Shown here in pieces: positions 23,227-31,150 of a stretch of 46,855 nt of DNA. Position 1 is the stretch's first letter; every line of letters starts with the position of its first letter. Position numbers and translations under genes: made by a program. The DNA is taken from the IMG/VR virus record IMGVR_UViG_3300045928_000117, positions 1 to 46,855 of that record. One strand, given 5' to 3'. The stretch is from a virus. The notes beneath the pieces are model-generated. The model searched no databases and had not been told where the DNA came from. It was given only the letters and a program-made list of their open reading frames with translations.

Positions 23227-24818
23227 TGGCGACCGCTCCGACGAAGGTCGCGACGTTGCCGACGAACTGGCTCGATCGGCTCACGAGCCCGATCGCGCCG
23301 GTCTGGACGCTGAAGCGGCAGCGCGCCCGCGCCGCAGCGCACCTGCTCGCGCGGCACTACGAAGCCGCATCATCCGGCCGGCGCACGCGGGGCTGGCGCC
23401 GCTCGAGCGCGGACGTGAACGCCGTGGTCGGGCCAGCGCTGAGCCGGCTCCGCGACGTCGCGCGCGACCTGGTCCGCAACAACGCCTTCGCCGAGAGCGC
23501 GCTCTCGATCATCGTCGACCACACGGTCGGCTACGGGATCACGCCGCGGGCGCTCCCCAAGAACGCGACGGCCGAGGCCGCATGGAAAGCCTGGGGAGAG
23601 ACGACCGCGTGCGATGCCGACGGGCGTCACGACTTCTACGGTCTGCAGAAGCTCGTCATGCGGACGGCCGCCGAGTCGGGCGAGGTACTCATCCGCCGTC
23701 GCTTCCGTCGCATGGATCCGGACGGCACGGTCGAGGGGGGCCTGCCGCTCCCGCTGCAGCTACAGGTGCTCGATCCGGATTTCATCGACACCTCGAAAGA
23801 CACCTTGGCCCGCAGCTTCGCCGGTCGCGCTGGCACCCAGAACACCATCATCCAGGGAGTCGAGTTCGACGCGATCGGCCGCCGCGTCGCCTACTGGTTA
23901 TTCAAGGAACACCCGGGCTCACTCACCGGCAGCTTCGGTGACTCTGTCCGCGTGCCGGCCGAGAGCGTGCTCCACGTGTTCCGCGGGCTCCGCCCAGGCC
24001 AGGTGCGCGGGCCCTCCTGGTTCGCGCCGGTGCTGCTGCGGTTCAAGGACTTCGACGAACTCGCCGATGCGGCGCTGATCAAGCAGAAGATCGCCGCGTG
24101 CCTCGCGATCGTGACGACCGATGTCGATGGCTCGGCGCCGGCGTTGGGCACGGCTGACGACACCGATACCCCGGGGATTGATGCGCTCGAGCCTGGCGCG
24201 ATCCTGAACATTCCGCCGGGCCGGAGCGTGGACGTCGTCGAACCGCCGCAGGTCCGCGAGTACGGCGACTTCAGCAAGACGATCCTGCGCGAGCTGGCGT
24301 CAGGCCTCGGCGTCACGTACGAGGACTTGACCGGGGACTACTCGGACATGAACTTCTCCTCGTCGCGCGCCTCCCACCTGAAGCACTGGCAGCGAGTCGA
24401 CGAGTGGCGCTGGCGGATGCTGATCCCGCAGTTCTGCGATCCGGCGTTCGCCTGGTTCGTGCAGGCCGCCACGATCGCCGGGCAGATCCGCGGTGAGGTG
24501 ACGAGCGCCAGGTGGAGCCCGCCTCCGACACCGATGGTCGATCCGGTCAACGAGGGACTCGCCTATCAGCGGAACATTCGCAACGGGTTCCAAACACTGC
24601 CCGAGGTGATCCGCGAGCTCGGCTACGACCCGCAGGAGCAGTTCGACGAGATCGCGGACACCAACGCGACGCTCGACCGGCTGAAAATCGTTCTCGACAG
24701 CGACCCTCGGCGGATGACACAAGCCGGGCAGGCACAGGCAGCGCTGACGGCAGTGACTGCTCCCGCCGACGCCGAGCAGAGCCGCGGCGCCGTTCTCCAC
24801 GCCATCAGCCGGCGATGA
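23226..24818 (+). CDS. Portal protein (lambda gpB family)
   Basis: The 530-residue product has the lambda portal pattern: RHYEAASSGRRTRGW, SALSIIVDHTVGYGITP, AAESGEVLIRRRF, LQVLDPDFIDT, VPAESVLHVFRGLRPGQVRG and a late stretch GVTYEDLTGDYSDMNFSSSR. It forms the dodecameric ring for DNA passage. The family is usually about 500-550 residues, so it is full length. Start ATG 23226 gives a TGATG overlap with gpW; GTG 23223 is also in frame. Its stop overlaps the glycosyltransferase start. Confidence 0.95.
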   Translation: MATAPTKVATLPTNWLDRLTSPIAPVWTLKRQRARAAAHLLARHYEAASSGRRTRGWRRSSADVNAVVGPALSRLRDVARDLVRNNAFAESALSIIVDHTVGYGITPRALPKNATAEAAWKAWGETTACDADGRHDFYGLQKLVMRTAAESGEVLIRRRFRRMDPDGTVEGGLPLPLQLQVLDPDFIDTSKDTLARSFAGRAGTQNTIIQGVEFDAIGRRVAYWLFKEHPGSLTGSFGDSVRVPAESVLHVFRGLRPGQVRGPSWFAPVLLRFKDFDELADAALIKQKIAACLAIVTTDVDGSAPALGTADDTDTPGIDALEPGAILNIPPGRSVDVVEPPQVREYGDFSKTILRELASGLGVTYEDLTGDYSDMNFSSSRASHLKHWQRVDEWRWRMLIPQFCDPAFAWFVQAATIAGQIRGEVTSARWSPPPTPMVDPVNEGLAYQRNIRNGFQTLPEVIRELGYDPQEQFDEIADTNATLDRLKIVLDSDPRRMTQAGQAQAALTAVTAPADAEQSRGAVLHAISRR

Positions 24819-25549
24819 CAGAGCCGCGCCTCGAGGCGTGCTACTTCGAGCAGCCGGGCAGCGATGGCCGGTGGCCAAGGCTCGCCGCGGTGCTCGAGCG
24901 TACCGCCATCGAGCACTGCCCGGGGTGGCAGGTCGCCGTGCGAAGGATCCCCTGCCAGGCGGGCCAGCACGGCATGCGGCAGTGGCTCTTCGAGAGCAAC
25001 TCGCTGAAGCTCGAGCACTGGAATGCGCTGGTGCAGCAGGCGCCAGACGGCGACCGGATCCTGCTGATCGACGCCGACATGCTGGTCGTGAGGCCGCTCG
25101 ATCCGGTCTGGGACCGGCCGTTTGACGTGGCGTATACCGTTCGGCCCTCGGGGGCGAAGTTTCCGCTCAACGGTGGTGTCGTGGCGGTCCGCGTGGGCGC
25201 CGCCTCAAGGGCGTTCATGCAGGCGTGGGCCGCGGAAAACCGCCGGATGCTGAATGACCAGGCGCACCACAACCGGTGGCGCCAGCGCTTCGGCGGGATC
25301 AACCAGGCCGCGCTCGGCGCTTTGCTCGCCGCCGGCGTCAGGGGGCAGTTCGCGACGCTGCCGTGCCTCGAGTGGAATTGCGAGGACTCGTGCTGGGGAA
25401 AGTTCGATCCGGCCGTGACGCGCCTCGTGCACATCAAGAGCGAACTGCGGCTGGCCTGTCGGTCGCGGGCCGACCAGCGCGGGCGGTGGCAGCCCATCGT
25501 GGACCGGTGGCGAGCGGCTGACCGAGAGAGCCTGAGGGCGTCGGCATGA
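24815..25549 (+). CDS. Glycosyltransferase within the head operon
   Basis: The 244-residue product opens LEACYFEQPGSDGRWPRLAAVL, and carries DRILLIDADMLVVRPLDPVWD (DxD near residues 86-88), FPLNGGVVAVRVGAASRAFM, GINQAALGALLAAG and a late Trp/Cys region. It is a GT-A fold sugar transferase resembling the enzyme at 18108. Its place between portal and protease-capsid genes, with 4-base overlaps at both ends, is not standard for lambda-type heads. It may glycosylate capsid or tail proteins, but this is inference. Confidence 0.78.
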   Translation: MTEPRLEACYFEQPGSDGRWPRLAAVLERTAIEHCPGWQVAVRRIPCQAGQHGMRQWLFESNSLKLEHWNALVQQAPDGDRILLIDADMLVVRPLDPVWDRPFDVAYTVRPSGAKFPLNGGVVAVRVGAASRAFMQAWAAENRRMLNDQAHHNRWRQRFGGINQAALGALLAAGVRGQFATLPCLEWNCEDSCWGKFDPAVTRLVHIKSELRLACRSRADQRGRWQPIVDRWRAADRESLRASA

Positions 25550-25770
25550 TCGACCCGGCTTCGCTCAAGAACCGCGCGGTGATGCGGCCAGGATTCACCG
25601 ACCGGCAAGAGACCGCCGTGGCGTGGGTCGAGCGCTACTACGAGGTGGCGATGGAACTGCCGTCAACCGGGTGGCTCGCGAGGCGGATGTCTATCAGCCG
25701 CAAACGCGCGTGGGAGCACATGGCGGCCATTCGCGAGAAGCTCGAACGGAGCGCCAGGCGCCACCCTTAA
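25546..25770 (+). CDS. Small helix-turn-helix protein in the head operon
   Basis: The 74-residue product has a winged-helix-like segment: FTDRQETAVAWVERYYEVAMELPSTGWLARRMSISRKRAWEHMAAIREKL. It resembles the DNA-binding part of LexA-like proteins without the peptidase domain. It overlaps the glycosyltransferase by ATGA and ends four bases before the capsid gene. It may regulate the late operon or bind DNA in packaging; function unknown. Confidence 0.5.
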   Translation: MIDPASLKNRAVMRPGFTDRQETAVAWVERYYEVAMELPSTGWLARRMSISRKRAWEHMAAIREKLERSARRHP

Positions 25771-25774
25771 CGTT

Positions 25775-27871
25775 TTGCTACGTTCCCAAGGCGCCAGATC
25801 AGGTGGCACCTTCGGGCTCGTGCCCACGGCTGATCAGCCGACGCTACAGACCACCGTCGAACTGCCACCGCTCTCCAGGCTTGCCACGATTACCCCGGCG
25901 AGTATCGACGAAGAGACCAGAACCGTCGAGGTGACGTTCACGACCGGCGCCGCTGTCAAGCGCTTCGACTGGCGTACGGGCGAACTCTTCCTCGAAAAGC
26001 TCTCGCTCAAACCGGAGCACGTCCGCCTTGATCGCTTGAACGCTGGGGCGCCAGTGCTCGACTCTCATTCCGGCTGGCGGCTGGCGAATCAGCTTGGCGT
26101 CGTGGACGAGGCGAGCATCGACGGAAAGCGCGGCCGCGCCACGCTCCGGATGTCGCAACGCCCCGAAGTGGACGGCACGTGGCTGGACATCAAGACGAAG
26201 GTTGTCCGCAACGTCAGCGTCGGGTACGAGGTCCACGCCTATCAGGACGTCCCGCAGAAGGACGACTCCAAGCTCCGGACACGGATCGCCGTCGACTGGG
26301 AACCCTACGAAATCAGCTTCGTGCCGATGCCGGCCGACATGCACGCGCAGACGCGCGACGGCAAACGCCAGGACATTCGCACCCATACCGCCGTGATCGT
26401 CACTCGCTCCGAGGAGACTCCAATGCCCGAGACGCAGGTTCAGCAGCCATCCGCCGAGCGCCAGCCGTCGGAGTATCTCGTCGAGCAGCCCATCGGGCAG
26501 TCGCCGCAGCAGCGTGCGGCAGCGCCGGCCGCGGCGGCAGCGGAGCCGAACGATCGCGACCTTGGCGCGACGCAGGAGCGCGAGCGCGTGCAGGGCATCC
26601 TGACGGCCACACGGGCGGCTCGCCTCCCGCAGGCCTTCGCCGATCGCCTCATCGCCGATCCGGCGATGACGCTCGTGCGCGCGCAGTCGGCGGTGTTCGC
26701 CGAAATGAACGGCCGCGAGCCCGACCTCCCGATTCGCGGCGGTCAGCCGGAGATCACCCTCGTCGATGGCGGCCCACTCGTACATCAGCGTGCCGGGATC
26801 GAGAACGCGCTCCTCCACCGGGCCGCGCCAGCGATGTTCGCGCTCGACGACAAGGGCCGGGAGTACCGCGGCCTGTCGATGCTGCGCATCGCGGAGATCT
26901 ACCTGAACTCCCGCGGCGTCCGCACGACCACCATGAACCCCGACACCATCTCGCGGATGGCGCTCGGGCTCGACACGAGGGCCGGCCTCCACACGACTTC
27001 GGACTTCGCGAATCTGCTCGCCGACGTGGCGAACAAGATCCTGCGTCAGGCCTACGAGGCCGCGCCGCAGACGTTCCAGCCGATCAGTCGTCAGCGCACC
27101 GCGAGCGACTTCAAGCAGATCAACCTCGTGCAGTTGGGCGAAGCCCCGGCGCTGCTCGAGGTGCTCGAGCACGGCGAGTTCACCCGCGGCACCATCGGCG
27201 ACGCGAAGGAACCGTTTCGCCTGAAGACCTACGGCCGCGTTTTCGGCATCACGCGCCAGGCGCTCATCAACGATGACGTGGACGCCTTCTCGCGCGTGCC
27301 GATGTTGTTCGGCCGTTCGGCGCGCAACCTGGAGTCGGACGTCATCTGGGGCCTCATCACGGCGAACGCCGCGATGCAGGACACCTTTGCCATCTTCTCG
27401 ACGCAGCACGCCAATCTGCAGGCCGACGGCGACGTCATCTCGATCGACTCGCTGAGCCGAGCACGCCAGGCCATCCGACTCCAGACCGGCCTGGACGGCG
27501 TGACCATGCTGAACCTCACGCCGCGGTACCTGATCGTGCCGCCATCGCTCGAAACGGTCGCGCAGCAATACGTGACGCTGACCATCCAGGCGATCGAGGC
27601 CATCAACGGCAACCCGTTCGCCGGCACCATGCAGGTCATCGTCGAGCCGCGCCTCGAGGCCAACAGCTCGACGGCGTGGTATATGGCCGCGTCGCAGGAC
27701 CAGATCGACATGGTCATCTACGCGTACCTGGAAGGGCAGAGCGGGCCGGCCATCGAGCAGCGTCTCGGGTTCGACATCGACGGGCTGGAGATCAAGGCCC
27801 GCCACGACTTCGGAGCGGTCGTCGCCGATTTCCGCGGTCTTCACAAGGATCCGGGCGAGGGCGTCAGCTAG
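25775..27871 (+). CDS. Prohead protease-major capsid protein fusion
   Basis: The 698-residue frame holds three parts. Residues about 30-190 are a U35-type prohead protease with catalytic His in LDSHSG (about 98) and Ser in NVSVGYEVH (about 148). A Gln/Ala-rich linker (about 220-260) looks like a scaffold or delta region. Residues about 300-698 are a major capsid protein of the Mu gpT/HK97-like type (RFDQ-type patches such as FKQINLVQLGEAPALLEVLEHGEF, YGRVFGITRQALINDD, RYLIVPPSLE, QDQIDMVIYAYLEGQ). The start is not secure: TTG 25775 is the longest, with GTG 25820 an option. An internal ATG at 26423 has a good Shine-Dalgarno. Confidence 0.88.
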   Translation: MLRSQGARSGGTFGLVPTADQPTLQTTVELPPLSRLATITPASIDEETRTVEVTFTTGAAVKRFDWRTGELFLEKLSLKPEHVRLDRLNAGAPVLDSHSGWRLANQLGVVDEASIDGKRGRATLRMSQRPEVDGTWLDIKTKVVRNVSVGYEVHAYQDVPQKDDSKLRTRIAVDWEPYEISFVPMPADMHAQTRDGKRQDIRTHTAVIVTRSEETPMPETQVQQPSAERQPSEYLVEQPIGQSPQQRAAAPAAAAAEPNDRDLGATQERERVQGILTATRAARLPQAFADRLIADPAMTLVRAQSAVFAEMNGREPDLPIRGGQPEITLVDGGPLVHQRAGIENALLHRAAPAMFALDDKGREYRGLSMLRIAEIYLNSRGVRTTTMNPDTISRMALGLDTRAGLHTTSDFANLLADVANKILRQAYEAAPQTFQPISRQRTASDFKQINLVQLGEAPALLEVLEHGEFTRGTIGDAKEPFRLKTYGRVFGITRQALINDDVDAFSRVPMLFGRSARNLESDVIWGLITANAAMQDTFAIFSTQHANLQADGDVISIDSLSRARQAIRLQTGLDGVTMLNLTPRYLIVPPSLETVAQQYVTLTIQAIEAINGNPFAGTMQVIVEPRLEANSSTAWYMAASQDQIDMVIYAYLEGQSGPAIEQRLGFDIDGLEIKARHDFGAVVADFRGLHKDPGEGVS
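26411..26425 (+). promoter_or_regulatory. Internal ribosome binding site for scaffold/capsid
   Basis: GAGGAG at 26411-26416 lies six bases before ATG 26423, in frame with the capsid. This is a better start signal than the one at the head of the fusion gene and would give a 482-residue scaffold-capsid product beginning after the protease domain, as in other protease-scaffold nested genes. Confidence 0.6.
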
Positions 27872-27911
27872 TCCTGGCCGCTGAGCGCAGGACGCACACA
27901 GAGAGGACGAC

Positions 27912-28253
27912 ATGACGAACTACGTGCAGCCCGGAGAAGTGCTCACCCTCACCGCCCCGAGCGGAGACGTTGTCGCCGGCCGGCCGTATCTGATCGGTTC
28001 GCTGCTGGTCGTCGCCACGATCTCCGCTGAGGAGACGCTGCCCTTCACCGGCATCACCGTCGGGGTCGTCAGCTACACCAAGCCCGGATCGCAGGCGTGG
28101 ACCGAGGGCGCGAAGATCTATTGGGACGACTCGGCCAAGAAATTCACCACGACCGCTGGCGGCAACACGCTCGTCGGCGTTGCGGTCGAGGCTGTCGGGT
28201 CCGGCGCCGGCGAGACGACTGGCAAGGTCAGACTGGACGGCGTCGCCCGATAG
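27912..28253 (+). CDS. Capsid cement/decoration protein (DUF2190 type)
   Basis: The 113-residue product has the DUF2190 pattern: NYVQPGEVLTLTAPSGDVVAGRPYLIGSLLVVA, GVVSYTKPGSQAW and IYWDDSAKKFTTTAGGNTLVGVAVEAVG. Such proteins coat and strengthen the head. A GAGAGGA lies upstream of ATG 27912. It directly follows the capsid gene, the usual place. Confidence 0.85.
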   Translation: MTNYVQPGEVLTLTAPSGDVVAGRPYLIGSLLVVATISAEETLPFTGITVGVVSYTKPGSQAWTEGAKIYWDDSAKKFTTTAGGNTLVGVAVEAVGSGAGETTGKVRLDGVAR

Positions 28254-28271
28254 GCGCGCGCCGGCAGACCG

Positions 28272-28622
28272 ATGTCCTGGGTTGGCCTGGTTCGGGAGAT
28301 CCAATTCGCCAGCCAGGTCCTGAGCGTCGATGTGGTGGTGACGCGTCCGGCGCCAGACGACGAGCCCATCGAGACGCGCGGTATCTGGCTCACGCCACCA
28401 CAGGAGGACGTCCCGCAGGGCGCCACCTTCACCAGGCGCGAAGCGGTGCGAGGGATGGCGCTCCGCCGGGACGAGGTCCCATCGGTACCTGCGGGCACCA
28501 TCATCGTCGCACCCGAGCTTCCGGACGGCGAGCCCGAGACGTGGGTCGTCGATGGCCACGAACGACAGGAGGGCGATCACCAGCGCGTGATCGTGCGCAG
28601 GCGCTGTGACGACACCGCGTAA
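28272..28622 (+). CDS. Head-tail joining protein (gpFII-like)
   Basis: The 116-residue product is the size of lambda gpFII (about 117) and has REIQFASQVLSVDVVVTR, VPQGATFTRREAVRGMALRRDEV and a C-terminal VVDGHERQEGDHQRVIVRR pattern that I know from gpFII-type and related joining proteins. It closes the head and links the tail. It shares TAATG with the next gene. Confidence 0.7.
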   Translation: MSWVGLVREIQFASQVLSVDVVVTRPAPDDEPIETRGIWLTPPQEDVPQGATFTRREAVRGMALRRDEVPSVPAGTIIVAPELPDGEPETWVVDGHERQEGDHQRVIVRRRCDDTA

Positions 28623-29104
28623 TGGCCACGCTCACCAGACGGCAGCGCATCCTCGAGGCAATCAAGGCGAGGCTCGTCCGAATTCGCGTCGAGTACGGTT
28701 CCCAGACCGACCTGGGGTTGCAGGTCTACATGGGAGAGGTGCCGACCTTCGGCCCGGACGACCACCAGCAGATCCTCGCCATCATCCCGCGCGAAGACGT
28801 CATCGACTCGCAGCAGGTCGGCAAGGTCTTCTTGTACCTGCCGATCGATGTGGCCGTCGTCGTCACGCCGACCGTGGCGAAGCCATGGGCCATCGTCGAA
28901 GCTGGCCTGGCGGACATCAAGGTCGCCATGGAGACCGGCGACCTGTCGCTCGGTGGGCTGCTGGTGCCTGGCCGCGACAATCCGCAGGGCATGCTCCGTG
29001 GCACGACGGAGCCATTCCCGCGGCGCTCCGGATCGGACGTCGTCGGCGCCCTCGTCACCTACGTCTGTCACTACGCCGAGGCGATCGGCAACCCCTACGC
29101 GTGA
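28622..29104 (+). CDS. Tail terminator-like protein
   Basis: The 160-residue product opens TRRQRILEAIKARLVRI and contains YLPIDVAVVVTP and a C-terminal GALVTYVCHYAEAIGNPYA. The pattern fits tail terminator/completion proteins (gpU-like), which form the ring at the head end of the tail. The place between FII-like and Z-like genes agrees. ATG 28622 is in TAATG with the previous stop. Confidence 0.6.
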   Translation: MATLTRRQRILEAIKARLVRIRVEYGSQTDLGLQVYMGEVPTFGPDDHQQILAIIPREDVIDSQQVGKVFLYLPIDVAVVVTPTVAKPWAIVEAGLADIKVAMETGDLSLGGLLVPGRDNPQGMLRGTTEPFPRRSGSDVVGALVTYVCHYAEAIGNPYA

Positions 29105-29113
29105 GGCCCAGCG

Positions 29114-29674
29114 ATGGCGCGCGTTGAGGTGCGTCTGGGCGAGGCCGAGCGCGCCCTCGAGCGGCTTAGCGCGAAGACCGACGCGCTCGAGCGCCGCGTC
29201 CTGAGCCGTTCGCTGACCAGCACGCGCGCGTTCCTCGCTCGAGAGATCGCCGGCGATCTCGGCCTGCGCGTCGGCATCGTCCGCGAGGAGATCAAACCGC
29301 ACGTCGATGTCGCCGGGCATGTCGCCCGCTTGAGCGTGGCCGGCGCGCGTATTCCGCTCGTGCAGTTCTCGGCCCGTGGTCCCCAGCCTTCCCGCGGGCG
29401 TGGGTCTGGCGTGCGGTACCGCATTGGGGCGCGCGCTGGCCACATCCCACGCGGGTTCATCGCGACGATGCGATCCGGGCACCGCGGCGTCTTCGAACGT
29501 GCCGATAAGGCCGGGCGGCCTCTGACGACGCGGCTCCCGATCCAAGAAAAGTTCGGGCCGTCCCTGCCGCACGTCTTCGTCAAGTTCACGCCCGCGGCCC
29601 TCGCCTTCGGCGGCGAGCAGCTGCAGAAGAACCTCGCGCACGAGCTGCGCTTCGCGCTGGCTCAGAAAGGGTGA
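29114..29674 (+). CDS. Minor tail protein Z-like
   Basis: The 186-residue product has the gpZ features: an opening helix with RVEVRLGEAERALERLS, FLAREIAGDLGLRVGIVREEI, a basic GPQPSRGRGSGVRYRIG and a C-terminal FGPSLPHVFVK. gpZ takes part in tail completion. The order (terminator, Z, tube) differs slightly from lambda but is common. Confidence 0.7.
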   Translation: MARVEVRLGEAERALERLSAKTDALERRVLSRSLTSTRAFLAREIAGDLGLRVGIVREEIKPHVDVAGHVARLSVAGARIPLVQFSARGPQPSRGRGSGVRYRIGARAGHIPRGFIATMRSGHRGVFERADKAGRPLTTRLPIQEKFGPSLPHVFVKFTPAALAFGGEQLQKNLAHELRFALAQKG

Positions 29675-29680
29675 CCGGTC

Positions 29681-30280
29681 ATGGGACTCCCGAATGCCTA
29701 CCCGTACGAAGTGATGGGCGCGCCGCATTCGCTGTACATCGCGACGTTCGGCACGGCGCGCCCGGCCCTGAACGTCGCCGATCCGACCGGGGTTGGCTGG
29801 ACGCTCATTGGCCTCAACGGCAACAAGAGCTACGCGGAAGAGGGCGTGCGCGTGAACAGCCCGGCGGCCTACAACTTCTTCCGCGGCTACGGCAGCGCGG
29901 CCCCGCTGAAGGCCTTCCGGAGCGAAGAGGACGTGATGTGCCAGGTCGTCCTGGCCGACATGACGCTGGAATCGCTGGCGCTGGGGTTCAACAAGCTGTC
30001 GAGCGGCGTCACCGAGGTGGGCATCACCAGGACGCTCGGGCTCTCGCGAGGGCTTGGCGTGATGACGATGGCGCTGCTGGTCCGTGGGCCGTCCCCGTAC
30101 ATGGACGACGGCATTGCGCAGTTCTGGATTCCGGTCGCCGCCAACGTCAGCGCGGTCGAATTGGCGCTCCGACGGGACAACGGCACGGCCTATGGCCTCG
30201 AGTTCAGGGCCCTCTACTACGCCGACGCGACGGCCGGGGAAGAGATGGGCGTCTACGAGGCCGAGGACGAGACGACGTAG
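29681..30280 (+). CDS. Major tail tube protein
   Basis: The 199-residue product has the beta-rich pattern of tail tube proteins: GAPHSLYIATFGTARPALN, GWTLIGLNGNKSYAEEGVRV, a central VVLADMTLESLALGFNKLSSGV and a C-terminal GTAYGLEFRALYYADATAG. The place after Z-like and before the G/GT frameshift pair supports the call. ATG 29681 follows the Z stop by seven bases. Confidence 0.8.
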   Translation: MGLPNAYPYEVMGAPHSLYIATFGTARPALNVADPTGVGWTLIGLNGNKSYAEEGVRVNSPAAYNFFRGYGSAAPLKAFRSEEDVMCQVVLADMTLESLALGFNKLSSGVTEVGITRTLGLSRGLGVMTMALLVRGPSPYMDDGIAQFWIPVAANVSAVELALRRDNGTAYGLEFRALYYADATAGEEMGVYEAEDETT

Positions 30281-30514
30281 ATGCGGCGATCGGACGGCCG
30301 GATGGATGTCGCCGCACGTCGGGCCCAGCTGACCGCAGCCGTCCAGCACCACAAGTACGCGATACGGCATCACCGAGAGGCGATGCAGACCGCAGCCAGG
30401 GAGCTCGCAGCGCTGAGGTGCACGGAGCTCCCGCCAACAGCAGGCGCAGAAGGAGACCTTCATGGCCGATCCGAAGAACGGGAACCCGATCCTCGATCTC
30501 GACGCGCTGGTTAG
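30281..30514 (+). CDS. Small helical protein overlapping the tail chaperone gene
   Basis: ATG 30281 follows the tail tube stop directly. The 77-residue product has a basic helical region (RRAQLTAAVQHHKYAIRHHREAMQTAARELAAL) that may be a coiled coil. Its last 18 codons overlap the start of the tail chaperone gene in another frame. The true product may be real but the overlapping tail looks like a frame shadow, so I am only moderately sure. Confidence 0.45.
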   Translation: MRRSDGRMDVAARRAQLTAAVQHHKYAIRHHREAMQTAARELAALRCTELPPTAGAEGDLHGRSEEREPDPRSRRAG

Positions 30515-30887
30515 CGGCGCGTCCATCCGCATCGCCGGGACCGACTATCCACTAGTGACACCAACGCGGTTGCCGCCGCTCGACGGGCACCGCTTCGGCC
30601 GGTACGCCTCTCGGATTGATGACCTCTCGACCAAGACCGATCTGACCGAGGCCGAAGAGACCGAGCTCGCGGCGCTGCCGGATCGCATGTGCCGGCTCGT
30701 GCTCCGGGCGCCCAGCGAGGTGCACCAGGCGCTCGACGACGTGCAGCGGATGGCGATCGTCGAGGCTTTCATGACGGTCCCACCGACAGCCCGGACGGTG
30801 GGAGCGACGACCGCGAGCCCGGGCCACCCATCGACTGGGGCGTCGCCGTCGCCCGGCTCTGCCGTTTCTACCGACTCGACCCCATGA
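30462..30887 (+). CDS. Tail assembly chaperone G
   Basis: ATG 30462 has AAGGAG upstream. The 141-residue product is acidic and helical, with RIDDLSTKTDLTEAEETELAALPDRM and EVHQALDDVQRMAIVEAFMTVPP, the pattern of chaperones that coat the tape measure during tail assembly. The end, after the frameshift site at 30818, is low complexity (Pro/Ser/Thr) as seen when most ribosomes do not slip. It is paired with the longer product at 30462-31147. Confidence 0.75.
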   Translation: MADPKNGNPILDLDALVSGASIRIAGTDYPLVTPTRLPPLDGHRFGRYASRIDDLSTKTDLTEAEETELAALPDRMCRLVLRAPSEVHQALDDVQRMAIVEAFMTVPPTARTVGATTASPGHPSTGASPSPGSAVSTDSTP

Positions 30888-31147
30888 CCGTGATCGCCGA
30901 GACCCCGTCCTGCCTCGTTCAGGCGCTGTTGACGATGCTGCCGCGTCTGGAGGCCGAGGAATCCCAGCTGGCGGCCACACGGGCTGCTGTGGGCGCTTGG
31001 ACGGCAGGCGACAAGGCGGCTGAGATCCAACGTGGATGGATCGCGCAGGCCGCCGCGACGTCAGAGCGGCCAGCAGTCATGCCGCGTGTGGACGTGCTCA
31101 AGGCGCACGGGTTCAAGGTCCGCCGTGTTCCGAAGGTGAGGCCGTAG
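30462..31147 (+). CDS. Tail assembly chaperone GT (programmed -1 frameshift)
   Basis: A -1 slip at CCCGGGC (30818-30824) joins the G frame to a frame that runs to 31147. The joined protein then reads PPIDWGVAVARLCRFYRLDPMTVIAETPSCL, a clear T-domain with the DWG/aromatic motif, then EAEESQLAATRAAVG and a basic end. GT bridges the chaperone and tape measure. The T part has no start or Shine-Dalgarno of its own near the join, so the frameshift is needed. Confidence 0.75.
30818..30824 (+). promoter_or_regulatory. Slippery heptamer CCCGGGC
   Basis: The heptamer lies in frame as C-CCG-GGC in the G gene. Slipping back one base gives CCC-GGG, which keeps pairing at the first two codon positions in both sites. 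The next codons in the new frame start the conserved PPIDWG of the T part. It fits the X-XXY-YYZ rule, though CCCGGGC is not a usual choice. Confidence 0.7.
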
Positions 31148-31150
31148 GGC

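Noticed and set aside
25844-27913. A 689-residue open frame antisense to the capsid gene
   Set aside because: It mirrors the capsid gene in a high-GC frame, has no start signal and no recognisable motif.
28577-30532. A 651-residue antisense frame across head-tail genes
   Set aside because: It crosses five tiled real genes and shows only compositional bias.
30689-30817. Independent start for the T part of the tail chaperone
   Set aside because: No Shine-Dalgarno or conserved sequence lies upstream of the frameshift site, and the Arg-rich upstream frame looks non-coding.
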